Source of the DNA: Candidatus Flavonifractor merdavium
GTDB lineage: Bacteria; Bacillota; Clostridia; Oscillospirales; Oscillospiraceae
Reading direction: 5' to 3'
Assembly (NCBI GenBank): GCA_019119335.1
Contig: DWXF01000003.1
Location: 1-35,005, forward strand
DNA length: 35,005 nt
Of the stretch, positions 26,051 to 34,717 are shown piece by piece. The notes under the pieces are model-generated. The model saw only the letters and a list, made by a program, of their open reading frames with translations, was not told the DNA's origin and searched no databases. Numbering within the stretch: the stretch's first letter is position 1; every line of letters starts with the position of its first letter. The translations under genes and the position numbers were made by a program.

Positions 26051-26249
26051 GGATAGCCATACCAAAAGGCCGGAGTTAAGAGAAAGTTATCAATTACAGG
26101 AATCCGATTCCGCCCTTATATTGTGTTCCGCGGCAGGTGGGTCCAAGGCGACGTGCAGATGCTGTCTGACATTGCCTGCTCCGCTGTTTTTGCCCGGTCC
26201 AAAAGCCGCCTGGGCTGCAGTTTGGGGAAAAACAAATAGGAAGGGCGTT

Positions 26250-27389
26250 TTACAGAGGCGTCAGTTTGCCCTGTACGCGCCGTTCAGCTGTGGCGATTTC
26301 CTGAAGCCTGGGGTAAGCATAGGTGAAAAACTGTTGGAACGCAGTGCAGTAATAGTTCTGGGGCTGCCCGTCCCCACGCTGCCAGTCCCGTTTGCAGCCG
26401 CCCCCACAGAGCTGCACCCAGGGACATTGGGCACAGGCTGCGGGCCGTTGGTATCCCTCAGCCCAAAAACGCTGGGCTAACTCCGAGTGTCGGGCCTCTT
26501 CCATAGTACAGGCAGAAAGGTTTCCCAGACACCACTCGTCTAGAACAAAAAAATCACAGGGGTAGAGGCTCCCGTCCGCTTCCACTACCAGATAGCTGCC
26601 GCACTGCCCTGCGGCGGCACAGGAACTGGGCGGCTCTCCCATGGCCAGGTGCACATAGTCGTCAAACAACCGGACGCTGGTATAGCGACCCTGTTTCCAG
26701 TCCAGATACCATGCGTCAAACAAATTGCACAGGAACTTGCCGTACCATTCCGGACTCAGGGAGTACTCTGCGCCGCCTCGGGCATCCTGCAGACCATCCA
26801 GACAGGGAATAAACTGGAGGTGTCGGACACCCAGCCCCTGAAGCGTGTGGTATACCTTTTGGGCCCGCCGGGCACAGTCCCGTGTGACCACACACAGCAG
26901 ATTGACCTCTGCCCGCTGCTTCTGCAAGGCATGCAGTGCCCGGAGGGCAGCCTGCCAGGTTCCTTTTCCGGCGGTATCCAGACGATATCTATCGTGGTTC
27001 TCCCGGGTGCCGTCCATGGAAAGCCCTATCAGGAAATGATTCTCAGCGAAAAAGCGGGCCCACTGGTCATCTACCACATAGCCGTTGGTTTGAATGCTGA
27101 AGTTCACCTGGACACCTGGCGGTGTGCAGCGCCGCGACACTTCCACAAAATTCTGAAAAAAAGGCAGACCGGCCAAGGTGGGTTCCCCGCCCTGGAAGGC
27201 AAAGTTTACCGTATCCCCCCGTGCCGTGCAGGAAAAAGCGGAGTGGCTCAGCTGCTCGGCGACAGAGGGGGACATGATGCCATAGCTTTTTACGTTTCGG
27301 ATATCCGACAGGTCGTCATAGAAACAATACCGGCAGCGCATATTGCATTGGCTGGAGGCGGGTTTAATCAGAAGATTGATAGCCTTCAC
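26250..27389 (-). CDS. Anaerobic sulfatase-maturating enzyme (radical SAM/SPASM)
   Basis: A 379-residue radical SAM protein that should oxidise the active-site Cys of sulfatases to C-alpha-formylglycine in the cytoplasm. The SAM cluster motif CxxxCxxC is C15, C19, C22 (CNMRCRYCFYDD). 'FAFQGGEPTLAG' and the 'IQTNGYVVDD' strand match the family, and the acidic 'GLSMDGTRENHDRYR' is the expected catalytic segment. The SPASM domain with two auxiliary clusters follows: CGSYLVVEADGSLYPCDFF, then CAQCPWVQLCGGGCKRD and a last YYCTAF, all typical of anSME. The start is GTG with GGAGG nine bases upstream. It follows the LacI gene by 26 bases on the same strand, so the two are co-transcribed. The partners are almost certainly the two Cys-type sulfatases in the divergent operon. 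Confidence 0.92.
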   Translation of the reverse strand: MKAINLLIKPASSQCNMRCRYCFYDDLSDIRNVKSYGIMSPSVAEQLSHSAFSCTARGDTVNFAFQGGEPTLAGLPFFQNFVEVSRRCTPPGVQVNFSIQTNGYVVDDQWARFFAENHFLIGLSMDGTRENHDRYRLDTAGKGTWQAALRALHALQKQRAEVNLLCVVTRDCARRAQKVYHTLQGLGVRHLQFIPCLDGLQDARGGAEYSLSPEWYGKFLCNLFDAWYLDWKQGRYTSVRLFDDYVHLAMGEPPSSCAAAGQCGSYLVVEADGSLYPCDFFVLDEWCLGNLSACTMEEARHSELAQRFWAEGYQRPAACAQCPWVQLCGGGCKRDWQRGDGQPQNYYCTAFQQFFTYAYPRLQEIATAERRVQGKLTPL

Positions 27390-27415
27390 AATGTGATACC
27401 TCCATCAGTGCCTGT

Positions 27416-28450
27416 TCAAGGCTGGGAGAGCTCCTGAATACTTTCCCGCAGCAGTACGTTGCACTCCACAAGCTCCACGGGCTTTACGGGTATGGTTCCT
27501 GCGGTGAGGTACTCAAAGAGGATGTTGACGGCCCGATAGCCCTGCTGGCGTGGATTTTGGAAGATAACGGCATCAATTATACCGGCGCTGAGGGCTTCCC
27601 GGGCGGAGGGGGAGAGGTCATAAAAAATAGACGATATAGGGTGGGGCGCCTCCTGAATAGCCCGGATGCCGGCTTTGGCGTTGCCATTGTATACAAGATA
27701 GGGGCAGGGATACTCTGCGAGCGCATCCTTAACCAGCTGATAGCAGTCTAATTCGCCTTCCGGCAGTTCAACGACCTTTCGGATGGTCAGCTGGGGACAG
27801 GAGATGGCCAACTGGGCTTGCAAAGCCTCCACACGCCGCCGGTGGCCCAACATGGAAAAAGAAGTGGAAAAAACCAGCACGTCCCCAGGCTCACGGGCCA
27901 ATACCCGGAGCAGGCCGGCGGCAATTTGTCCGGAACGGCGATAATTGCAGCGGATACTGGAAAAAACAGGTATGTTTTCCATGAAATTTGTGAGGAAAAC
28001 CACGGGAATACCGGCTTGCTGGAGTTGGGTTACCTTGTCACGGATGAGTGGGCTGTCGATAGGCACCAGCACAATGGCGTTGGCCCCATTGCTGACTGCA
28101 AGCTCCAACTGCCGCAGCTGATCCTGCGGATCAAAGCCAATGCCGCGGTAAATAGTAAGTTGGATGCCGAAATCGAAAATATCCTGTTCAGCCTCCCGGA
28201 TTCCGGCTTCTACCTCCTCGTAATAGTTGTTGTTGCGCTGGATATGGAGTACCACGGCGATTTTCAACTTTTTGTTGCGGATGGCCAGGGATTTGGCCAC
28301 GCTGTTGGTTTTATAGCCCATTTCCTGGGCAACCTTGCGAATACGGGAGGCTACCTCCGGGTTGATGCGTCCCCGGTTGTTTAAAGCCCGGTCCACGGTG
28401 CCGATAGATACGCCGGTGCGCTGAGCGATATCTTTCATCGTAATGGCCAT
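27416..28450 (-). CDS. LacI-family transcriptional regulator
   Basis: A 344-residue regulator. The N-terminal HTH is MAITMKDIAQRTGVSIGTVD and continues RALNNRGRINPEVASRI, followed by the hinge region (GYKTNSVAKSLAIRN). A periplasmic-binding-protein-like ligand domain of the sugar-type class runs to the end (AVVLHIQRNNNYYEEVEAGI; 'ANAIVLVPIDSPLIRDKVTQL'; 'GYRAVNILFEYL'). The start at 28450 is chosen over a longer upstream frame because AAGGAG lies eight to nine bases before it and the family begins there; the longer frame would run into the promoter. It probably represses both its own operon (with anSME) and the tct-sulfatase operon through the two palindromes at 28466 and 28646. The inducer is unknown, probably the transported sulfated compound or its product. 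Confidence 0.92.
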   Translation of the reverse strand: MAITMKDIAQRTGVSIGTVDRALNNRGRINPEVASRIRKVAQEMGYKTNSVAKSLAIRNKKLKIAVVLHIQRNNNYYEEVEAGIREAEQDIFDFGIQLTIYRGIGFDPQDQLRQLELAVSNGANAIVLVPIDSPLIRDKVTQLQQAGIPVVFLTNFMENIPVFSSIRCNYRRSGQIAAGLLRVLAREPGDVLVFSTSFSMLGHRRRVEALQAQLAISCPQLTIRKVVELPEGELDCYQLVKDALAEYPCPYLVYNGNAKAGIRAIQEAPHPISSIFYDLSPSAREALSAGIIDAVIFQNPRQQGYRAVNILFEYLTAGTIPVKPVELVECNVLLRESIQELSQP

Positions 28451-28465
28451 GCTCTCACTCCTTTG

Positions 28466-28485
28466 ATGCGTAAGCGATGACGCAT
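28466..28485. promoter_or_regulatory. LacI-type operator in the lacI-anSME leader
   Basis: ATGCGTAAGC|GATGACGCAT is an inverted repeat with 6-bp arms and a central CG, the LacI-family hallmark. It lies about 10-30 bases downstream of the predicted lacI transcription start, so bound repressor would block elongation or initiation (autoregulation). It shares TGCGTAA-CGA--ACGCA with the operator at 28646. Confidence 0.75.
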
Positions 28486-28502
28486 AAACGTTCCTTGGCT
28501 TT

Positions 28503-28531
28503 ATCATACGAAAAAACCGAAGAGATGTCAA
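28503..28531 (-). promoter_or_regulatory. Promoter of the lacI-anSME operon
   Basis: On the minus strand TTGACA (28531-28526) and TATGAT (28508-28503) are 17 bp apart. Transcription would begin near 28496, giving a short leader that contains the operator. Confidence 0.75.
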
Positions 28532-28612
28532 GGAACAGGGAAATAAATAAAGCTAAATGCACAATAAAAGATAAAATAAATTGTATAATGCGGCGAATTA
28601 CACAAAAATGAA

Positions 28613-28641
28613 TTGACAGCATAAAGGCGGGAGACTATAAT
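28613..28641 (+). promoter_or_regulatory. Consensus promoter of the tct-sulfatase operon
   Basis: A perfect TTGACA (28613-28618) and a perfect TATAAT (28636-28641) are separated by the optimal 17 bp. So strong a promoter fits a gene set held off by a repressor. The LacI-type palindrome follows directly and overlaps the predicted start site. Confidence 0.85.
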
Positions 28642-28645
28642 TCAG

Positions 28646-28665
28646 TTGCGTAAACGAGCACGCAA
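28646..28665. promoter_or_regulatory. LacI-type operator at the tct-sulfatase promoter
   Basis: TTGCGTAAAC|GAGCACGCAA is an inverted repeat with 6-bp arms and a central CG, beginning four bases after the -10 box and covering the predicted start. It is nearly the same as the operator in front of lacI, supporting shared control. Confidence 0.78.
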
Positions 28666-28706
28666 AGGTAAAGTGAAAGGAAAAACACTTTAGGAGGAGA
28701 AAAACA

Positions 28707-29714
28707 ATGAAAAAAGTTCTGGCATTGATTCTCTCGGCGGCAATGATTCTAAGTATGGCGGCTTGCGGAAACGATAACAACGAACCTGCGGGCAGCAATT
28801 CCACCGGCTCGGCCAACGGAACGGAAAGCTGGACTCCCGAGCACGACATCACCGTTCGGGTGCCCAAGGCGGCGGGCGACACTATGGACACCATTACCCG
28901 CCTGGTAACCAAGTCTTTCACTGAAAAGTACGGCACCAACGTGCTCATCAACAACCTGACCGGTGCAAACGGCGCCGTGGCTGCCGCCGACCTGATGGAT
29001 TATGACCCTGATCCCTGCGAGATGATGGCCGCCGGCGTGGTCCTGTTTACCCTGGCCCCTCTGTTCAGTGAAGATGTGACCATGAACCTGGACGACTGGA
29101 AGTTTGTATGCGGCCTGACCGCCGAGGACTTTGTTCTGGTAGCCAACGCCAACACTGGTATTACCGATCTGGACAGCCTGGTGGAGTATGGTCAGGCAAA
29201 CCGCCTGCTGGTGGGCACTCAGGCCTCTGGTGGCGCTATCCACATGCTGGCTACCGCGCTGCTGGGCGAGTGCGGTGTGGAGTGGGAGGCCGTTACCTCC
29301 GACAGCAGCGGCAAAGATATTCTTGCCTGTGCCAACGGTACTGTGCCCGTAGCCATTGCCACCACCAGCGCATGCACGCAGTACATCCAGGAAGGCAGCG
29401 TGGTGCCTGTGCTGACCTTCGGTACCGAGGAGTATACCGGCTATGAGGGATTTACTGTGCCCACCGCCCAGAGCGAGGGGTACGACATTGTCTGGCGCTC
29501 CCTGAACTACATCATCACCCGTTCCGAGGTGGACGATGCCATTATTGACCAGATGTATGAGACCATCTCCGAGTACTGCCAGAGCGAGGAGTTCCTCTCC
29601 GCCTGTGAAACCGCCAGCATTGAGCCCTACATCTGCGACGGAGATGAGTGCTATGAGCTGGTATCCAGTGCCAAGGCCATGTGCGACGAGATGTATGCCA
29701 AGTACTATCAGTAA
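28707..29714 (+). CDS. tctC: Tripartite tricarboxylate transporter substrate-binding lipoprotein
   Basis: A 335-residue extracytoplasmic receptor of the TctC/BugT family. The signal peptide ends in lipobox SMAAC with Cys20 as the lipidated residue. A Ser/Asn/Gly linker follows, then the two-lobed binding fold with family features: 'TVRVPKAAGDTMDTITRLV', 'NLTGANGAVAAADLM', the region 'GGAIHMLATALLGECGVEW' and the C-terminal 'AMCDEMYAKYYQ'. Family members usually bind carboxylates such as citrate, tartrate or aromatic acids. The ligand here is unknown; the linked sulfatases suggest a sulfated organic acid or another small anion. AGGAGGAG about eight bases before the ATG sets the start. It is the first gene of the operon behind the consensus promoter and LacI operator. 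Confidence 0.9.
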   Translation: MKKVLALILSAAMILSMAACGNDNNEPAGSNSTGSANGTESWTPEHDITVRVPKAAGDTMDTITRLVTKSFTEKYGTNVLINNLTGANGAVAAADLMDYDPDPCEMMAAGVVLFTLAPLFSEDVTMNLDDWKFVCGLTAEDFVLVANANTGITDLDSLVEYGQANRLLVGTQASGGAIHMLATALLGECGVEWEAVTSDSSGKDILACANGTVPVAIATTSACTQYIQEGSVVPVLTFGTEEYTGYEGFTVPTAQSEGYDIVWRSLNYIITRSEVDDAIIDQMYETISEYCQSEEFLSACETASIEPYICDGDECYELVSSAKAMCDEMYAKYYQ

Positions 29715-29747
29715 CCAACAGTCTGCATAGGGCGGGAAGTGAATAAC

Positions 29748-30209
29748 ATGTCGATAAAATATAAGTCAAATCTTTGCGGGGGTATCTTCAGCGTGGCGCT
29801 GTCCATTCTGCTGTTCTTCTTGATCCCCCGGCAGATTGGTGTGGACCCTGCGTCCACCAGCACCACCGGCGTAGACTCCCGGACGGTGCCCTATGCCATG
29901 GCGGTGCTGATTTTGGTGTGCGGTGTGGTGCTTATTCTGCAAAGCGTGGTACTGAAGCGTGACACGGTAAAGGAACTGGTGCTTGCCAAGGAGTGGCTGG
30001 CTCTGGTGTACATCATTTGCCTGATCGTATTTGCGATGCTGTACAAGGTGAGCTTCATCCTGTCCACCGGCTTTCTTGGGATCATTACCCTGGTGCTGCT
30101 CAAGTGCAAAAAGCCCCTGTATTATGTGATCGAAATTGCGGTGGTGGTGGCGCTGTACTTCATCTTCACCGAACTGCTGGGCGTCCGGCTTCCAGCGCTG
30201 CTGCTGTAA
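29748..30209 (+). CDS. tctB: Tripartite tricarboxylate transporter small membrane subunit
   Basis: A 153-residue membrane protein with four hydrophobic segments: about 8-27 (NLCGGIFSVALSILLFFLIP), 45-65 (AMAVLILVCGVVLILQSVVL), 80-100 (LALVYIICLIVFAMLYKVSF) and 115-140 (PLYYVIEIAVVVALYFIFTE). This is the size and topology of TctB, the small subunit of the secondary transporter. A GTG at 29739 is in frame three codons earlier, but the GGGAAG spacing favours ATG at 29748. It lies 33 bases after tctC and 13 bases before tctA, as in typical tctCBA operons. Confidence 0.85.
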   Translation: MSIKYKSNLCGGIFSVALSILLFFLIPRQIGVDPASTSTTGVDSRTVPYAMAVLILVCGVVLILQSVVLKRDTVKELVLAKEWLALVYIICLIVFAMLYKVSFILSTGFLGIITLVLLKCKKPLYYVIEIAVVVALYFIFTELLGVRLPALLL

Positions 30210-30222
30210 AGGAGGGGTATGT

Positions 30223-31722
30223 ATGTTTGATATGATCGGTCAGGCGCTGCCCCAGGTCTTTACCATTCAAAACCTGCTGTTCATCAATATCGGTATGCTC
30301 ATCGGCATTATCTTCGGTGCCATCCCCGGGCTCAACGGCAATCTGGCCATTACGGTATTGCTTCCATTCACCTTTTCCTTTGAACCCATTCCCGGCATTT
30401 TGATGCTTACCTCTATTTTCTTTGGAGCCAACTTCGGCGGGTCCATCAGCGCCATTCTCATCAACACCCCCGGCACGGGCAATGCAGCCGCCACGGTGCT
30501 GGACGGCTACCCTCTGGCCCAGAAGGGCTTCCCTAAGAAGGCTTTGGCCACAGCCCTTACTGCGTCCACCTTTGGCGGCATCTTCAGCGCCCTGTGCCTG
30601 TTGTTCCTGTCTGAGCCAATCAGTCGAGTGGCCCGTCAGATGAGCTACCCCGAATATTTTGCCTTGGCGGTGTTCGGTCTGTCCATCATTGCTTTCATCA
30701 GCGGCAAGAGCATGGTGAAGGGCCTTATTTGCGGGGCTATCGGAGTGCTGCTGTCTACTGTGGGTATGGACAAGACCAGTGGTCTGAACCGCTTTACTTT
30801 TGGCAACATCCAGTTGTACACCGGCCTGACCATGATGGCGGTACTGCTGGGCACTTTCGCCATCTCCCAGATGATTGACCGGGTAGTGAAGCAGACCCAG
30901 TCGGAGAGTTCCAATCTGGGTGAGTCCAAATCCGGAGACAAGCTCACCGGTCAGGAAACCAGAGGATTGATTCCTACAATGCTCAAGTCCTCTGTCATCG
31001 GTGCGGTAATTGGCGCCATTCCCGGTACGGGAGGCAATATTGCGGCCTTCATCGCCTACAATGAGGCGCGCCGCAAGGCCAAAAAGGGCGAGAAGTTTGG
31101 CGAGGGTGAGCTGAAGGGCATTGCCGCTCCCGAATCGGCCAACAACGGCGCCACCTGCTGCGTGCTGATTCCTCTGCTGACCCTGGGTATTCCCGGCGAC
31201 ATTGTAGCGGCCACTCTGCTCAGCGCCCTGACTATGCACGGCCTTATCGTGGGCCCTCAGCTCTTTGTCAATTCCGGTGTGACGGTATATGCCATCCTCA
31301 TCGGCTGCCTGATCGCCCAAATCTTCATCTTCCTGCAGGGCAAGTACCTGATGGCGCTCTTTGTAAAGGCCACCAACATGCCTTATGACCTGCTCACCGC
31401 CGTGCTGGTGGCCATCTGCTGCGTGGGCGCCTTTTCTATCAACGGCAAGGTCATGGACGTGTATGTCATGGTGATTGCCGGTATCGCTGCCTACTTCCTG
31501 AAGAAGCTGGATTTCCCCGTGGTTCCGCTGGTGCTGGGTATGGTGCTGGGCTCTACTGCGGAGGAAAACCTGCGCAGTACCATGGCGGTCATCAACGGTT
31601 CCTGGCTCAACTTTTTCCAGCGCCCGGTGTGCCTGGGGATTACCATTATCCTGCTCCTGCTCATTGTTTCCACCGTGTACAACAATCGCCAGCAGCGGAA
31701 GAAGGAGCGGGCGGAGGCCTGA
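30223..31722 (+). CDS. tctA: Tripartite tricarboxylate transporter large membrane subunit
   Basis: A 499-residue permease with about 11-12 hydrophobic segments, the channel subunit of the ion-driven TTT transporter. The family signatures are clear: FGAIPGLNGNLAITVLLPFT near the N-terminus, 'FGANFGGSISAILINTPGTG', 'GAVIGAIPGTGGNIAAFIAY', and 'APESANNGATCCVLIPLLTL' with GIPGD. AAGGAGGGG at 30208-30216 selects the ATG at 30223; the extra upstream frame overlaps tctB and is not real. Together with tctC and tctB it should import a small organic anion using a proton or sodium gradient. Confidence 0.93.
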   Translation: MFDMIGQALPQVFTIQNLLFINIGMLIGIIFGAIPGLNGNLAITVLLPFTFSFEPIPGILMLTSIFFGANFGGSISAILINTPGTGNAAATVLDGYPLAQKGFPKKALATALTASTFGGIFSALCLLFLSEPISRVARQMSYPEYFALAVFGLSIIAFISGKSMVKGLICGAIGVLLSTVGMDKTSGLNRFTFGNIQLYTGLTMMAVLLGTFAISQMIDRVVKQTQSESSNLGESKSGDKLTGQETRGLIPTMLKSSVIGAVIGAIPGTGGNIAAFIAYNEARRKAKKGEKFGEGELKGIAAPESANNGATCCVLIPLLTLGIPGDIVAATLLSALTMHGLIVGPQLFVNSGVTVYAILIGCLIAQIFIFLQGKYLMALFVKATNMPYDLLTAVLVAICCVGAFSINGKVMDVYVMVIAGIAAYFLKKLDFPVVPLVLGMVLGSTAEENLRSTMAVINGSWLNFFQRPVCLGITIILLLLIVSTVYNNRQQRKKERAEA

Positions 31723-31749
31723 GAATTTGAAAAGAAAGGAGCTGAGCCT

Positions 31750-33234
31750 GTGCGTGCTGTGTTGGTGATGTACGACTCGCTGAACAAGCGGTTCCTGGGC
31801 CCTTATGGAAATCAGTGGGTCAAGACACCCAACTTTGACCGGTTGGCCAGCCATGCGGTGACTTTCGACAATTTTTATGCTGGCAGTCTGCCCTGTATGC
31901 CTGCCAGGAGAGAGCTGCATACAGGCCGGCTTAACTTTCTCCACCGGGGCTGGGGACCCTGTGAGCCCTTTGACCAGTCCATGCCTCAGCTTTTGCGGGA
32001 ACACGGCGTGTATAGCCACCTGATCACCGACCACTGCCACTATTGGGAGGACGGAGGCGCCAACTACCACAACCGCTTTGCCTCGTTTTCCTTTGTGCGG
32101 GGACAGGAGGGGGACCGATGGGCCCACGATGTGCCTGGCTATGACGGCACCCGCCGGACCCAGGACCGGGCCAACCGGAGCTGGATGCCCCGGGAAGAGG
32201 ACCACTTCCATGCCCGCTGCTTCCGGGAGGGAGAGCGCTTCCTGCTGGACCATCTGGAGGAGGATAACTGGTATCTCCAACTGGAGTATTTCGACCCTCA
32301 TGAGCCCTTTTTTGTTCCGGAACGCTTTCTGCGGATGTATACCGATCTTCCCACGGACCAGGACTGGCCGGCCTATCGGCCGGTTCAGCCGGGAGAAGAG
32401 ACAACGGTGCGGGAGCAGACCCTCCACTACGCTGCCCTGGTGAGCATGTGCGACGAGTACCTGGGCAGGCTGCTGGATCTGTTTGACCGGTATGATTTGT
32501 GGAAGGACACCGTGCTGATTGTCAACACCGACCATGGGTATTTCCTGGGCGAGCGGGGATTTGTGGGAAAGAATTACATGCCGGTATATGATGAGATCGG
32601 CAATTTGCCTTTTTTCCTTCACCACCCGGGGATACCCCAGGCAGATGGAACCAGACGGACTGCCCTGGCGCAGACGCCGGACATCCCGGTGACCCTGCTG
32701 GACTGCTTCGGCCTGGAGCCGGGAAGTCATATGCTGGGCCGGTCCCTGATTCCGGCGGTAGAGTCGGAGCGTACCATTCACGAGGCGGTGCTGTACGGCT
32801 ACCACGGTATGCATATCAACGTCACTGACGGCCGGTATACCTATCTGCGAGCGGCGGCTAATCCGGACAATGGTCCTCTGTATCAGTACACTCTGATGCC
32901 CTGGCATATCGCAAAGCCCATGTCGCCGCCTGAGCTGCGGCAGGCGGCGCCGGAGCTGTACAACGGGTTTGAGTTCAATGACCATGTACCGGTGCTGAAG
33001 ATTCCGGTGGACGAACGGTACGACAAGAAAAAATATTACAGATACAGTGATCATCTGAAGTACGGAAGCCTCCTCTTTGATCGAAAGGAGGACCCGGAGC
33101 AGACCCATCCCCTCTGCGATCCGGAGCTGGAGGCGCGGATGTGCCGTTTGATGGTCAAGCTGATGAAAGAAAACGACGCGCCGGAGGAGCAATATATCCG
33201 CCTGGGATTGTCAGAGCGGATGGGAGATGAATAG
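31750..33234 (+). CDS. Formylglycine-dependent sulfatase (S1 type), cytoplasmic, copy 1
   Basis: A 494-residue sulfate-ester hydrolase of the alkaline-phosphatase superfamily. The maturation motif is CxPxR (GSLPCMPARRELHTGR), with Cys49 converted to formylglycine. The N-terminal metal strand is VMYDSLN, a DS variant of the common DD pair, and the second metal and catalytic site is VNTDHGYFLGE with a following Lys (GKN). Other conserved blocks are TPNFDRLA, 'HYWEDGGANYHNRF' and 'FDPHEPFF'. There is no signal peptide or lipobox, so it should act in the cytoplasm. The start is GTG with AAGGAG eight bases upstream, 27 bases after tctA. Its stop is immediately followed by the second sulfatase. The substrate is unknown. 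Confidence 0.9.
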   Translation: MRAVLVMYDSLNKRFLGPYGNQWVKTPNFDRLASHAVTFDNFYAGSLPCMPARRELHTGRLNFLHRGWGPCEPFDQSMPQLLREHGVYSHLITDHCHYWEDGGANYHNRFASFSFVRGQEGDRWAHDVPGYDGTRRTQDRANRSWMPREEDHFHARCFREGERFLLDHLEEDNWYLQLEYFDPHEPFFVPERFLRMYTDLPTDQDWPAYRPVQPGEETTVREQTLHYAALVSMCDEYLGRLLDLFDRYDLWKDTVLIVNTDHGYFLGERGFVGKNYMPVYDEIGNLPFFLHHPGIPQADGTRRTALAQTPDIPVTLLDCFGLEPGSHMLGRSLIPAVESERTIHEAVLYGYHGMHINVTDGRYTYLRAAANPDNGPLYQYTLMPWHIAKPMSPPELRQAAPELYNGFEFNDHVPVLKIPVDERYDKKKYYRYSDHLKYGSLLFDRKEDPEQTHPLCDPELEARMCRLMVKLMKENDAPEEQYIRLGLSERMGDE

Positions 33235-34692
33235 ATGAAGGCTATCATGCTGATGTTCGATTCGCTGAATCGACATATGCTGGAGCCCTATGGCTGTAAA
33301 TGGACCAGCACACCAAATTTTAGACGCCTGGCGGAGCATACGGCAGTATTTGATACCTGTTATGTGGGCAGCCTGCCCTGTATGCCCGCCCGGCGGGAGC
33401 TGCAGACAGGACGGTACAATTTCCTCCACCGAAGTTGGGGGCCGATTGAGCCATACGATATCTGCATGCCGGAGCTGCTCTCACGAAGGGGGATTTACAC
33501 CCATCTGATCAGCGATCACGGCCACTACTGGGAGGATGGCGGCGCCACGTATCACCAGCGGTATAACACCTGGGAGAATGTGCGCGGCCAGGAGGGGGAT
33601 CACTGGAAGCCCCGGGTCTGCCCGCCGGAAACGCCGCCCCATTACGGTAAAAGTGAGCCGCAGGACGAGGTGAACCGTCTGTATATCCGCAAACGTGAGG
33701 AGATGCCCCTCTATCAGGTCTACGGATTGGGGCTTTCTTTCCTGGAGGAGAACTGGCAGGCGGACAACTGGTTTCTGCAACTGGAATCTTTCGACCCGCA
33801 TGAGCCTTTTTACCTGCCGGACAGTGTTCGGGCGGCGGATCCGGACTATGACGGCCCGCGGTTCGACTGGCCCTCCTACGGCAAGGTGACCGAGCCACGG
33901 GAGGCCATTGCCCATTGCCGCCGCCAGTACGCCCGGCTGCTGGAGGAGTGCGACCGGTGCATCGGAAGAGTGCTGGACTTTATGGATGCCCATGACATGT
34001 GGAAGGATACCATGCTTATCGTCAATACCGACCATGGTTTCCTGCTGGGCGAACACAACTGGTGGGGCAAAGGTCTAATGCCGCTGTATGAGGAGATCGT
34101 ACATACCCCGTTGTTTATTTGGGACCCCAGGGAGGGCAAGGCGGGAGTGCGTCGGAAAGCGCTGGTACAGACCATTGATCTGGCGCCTACTCTGTTGGAG
34201 TTTTTCAGCGTTTCCATACCGGGGGTAATGCAGGGGAAAAGTCTGCGTGATACTATCGCCGAAGATGCCCCGGTACGGCAGTACGCCTTGTTTGGAATGC
34301 ACGGCAGGCAGGTAAATCTGACGGATGGGCGTTACGTCTACATGCGGGCGCCGAAGAGAGATAACAGTCCGCTGTATGAGTACACTCTGATGCCAACCCA
34401 CATGCGCGCCCTGTTTACCGCGGAAGAGCTGTCGGGTATGGAACTGGCCCAGCCCTTCTCCTTTACCCAGGGGCTGCGCACCATGAAGATTCCCGTAGAA
34501 CAGGTGACCAACGTAAACGGCCAGATCTCCGATGCCACCTATCAAAGCTATCTGTTTGATCTGGAACAGGATCCAGAGCAGCAGCACCCGCTGTCTGACC
34601 CCGAAGTGCTGAAGGTTTATACAGGTGTCCTGTGTGAGATGATGCGCCTTAGCGACGCGCCGGTGGAACAATATCAGCGTCTGGGGCTTTAA
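33235..34692 (+). CDS. Formylglycine-dependent sulfatase (S1 type), cytoplasmic, copy 2
   Basis: A 485-residue paralog of the preceding sulfatase, sharing most of the N-terminal 120 residues' motifs. It has MFDSLN at the metal site, GSLPCMPARRELQTGR with Cys49 for formylglycine, 'SDHGHYWEDGGATYHQRY', FDPHEPFY, and VNTDHGFLLGEHNWWGKG. It too lacks a signal peptide. It has an insertion around residues 120-165 relative to copy 1 ('PPETPPHYGKSEPQDEVN'), which could change the substrate pocket. Its ATG directly abuts the TAG of copy 1, so the two are translationally coupled. The pair may cleave different sulfate groups of one compound or act on related substrates. A terminator follows. Confidence 0.9.
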   Translation: MKAIMLMFDSLNRHMLEPYGCKWTSTPNFRRLAEHTAVFDTCYVGSLPCMPARRELQTGRYNFLHRSWGPIEPYDICMPELLSRRGIYTHLISDHGHYWEDGGATYHQRYNTWENVRGQEGDHWKPRVCPPETPPHYGKSEPQDEVNRLYIRKREEMPLYQVYGLGLSFLEENWQADNWFLQLESFDPHEPFYLPDSVRAADPDYDGPRFDWPSYGKVTEPREAIAHCRRQYARLLEECDRCIGRVLDFMDAHDMWKDTMLIVNTDHGFLLGEHNWWGKGLMPLYEEIVHTPLFIWDPREGKAGVRRKALVQTIDLAPTLLEFFSVSIPGVMQGKSLRDTIAEDAPVRQYALFGMHGRQVNLTDGRYVYMRAPKRDNSPLYEYTLMPTHMRALFTAEELSGMELAQPFSFTQGLRTMKIPVEQVTNVNGQISDATYQSYLFDLEQDPEQQHPLSDPEVLKVYTGVLCEMMRLSDAPVEQYQRLGL

Positions 34693-34717
34693 ATGGACTT
34701 ATCTGCCCTGGCCCCGT

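Noticed and set aside
28451..28531. Longer N-terminus for the LacI regulator
   Set aside because: The extension would be read through the lacI promoter and operator, and the LacI family starts at the HTH; a good ribosome-binding site precedes 28450.
30166..33192. 1008-codon open frame on the - strand
   Set aside because: It is antisense to tctA and the first sulfatase, both strongly supported by motifs; its composition (Gln/His/Arg-rich) is that of a shadow frame.
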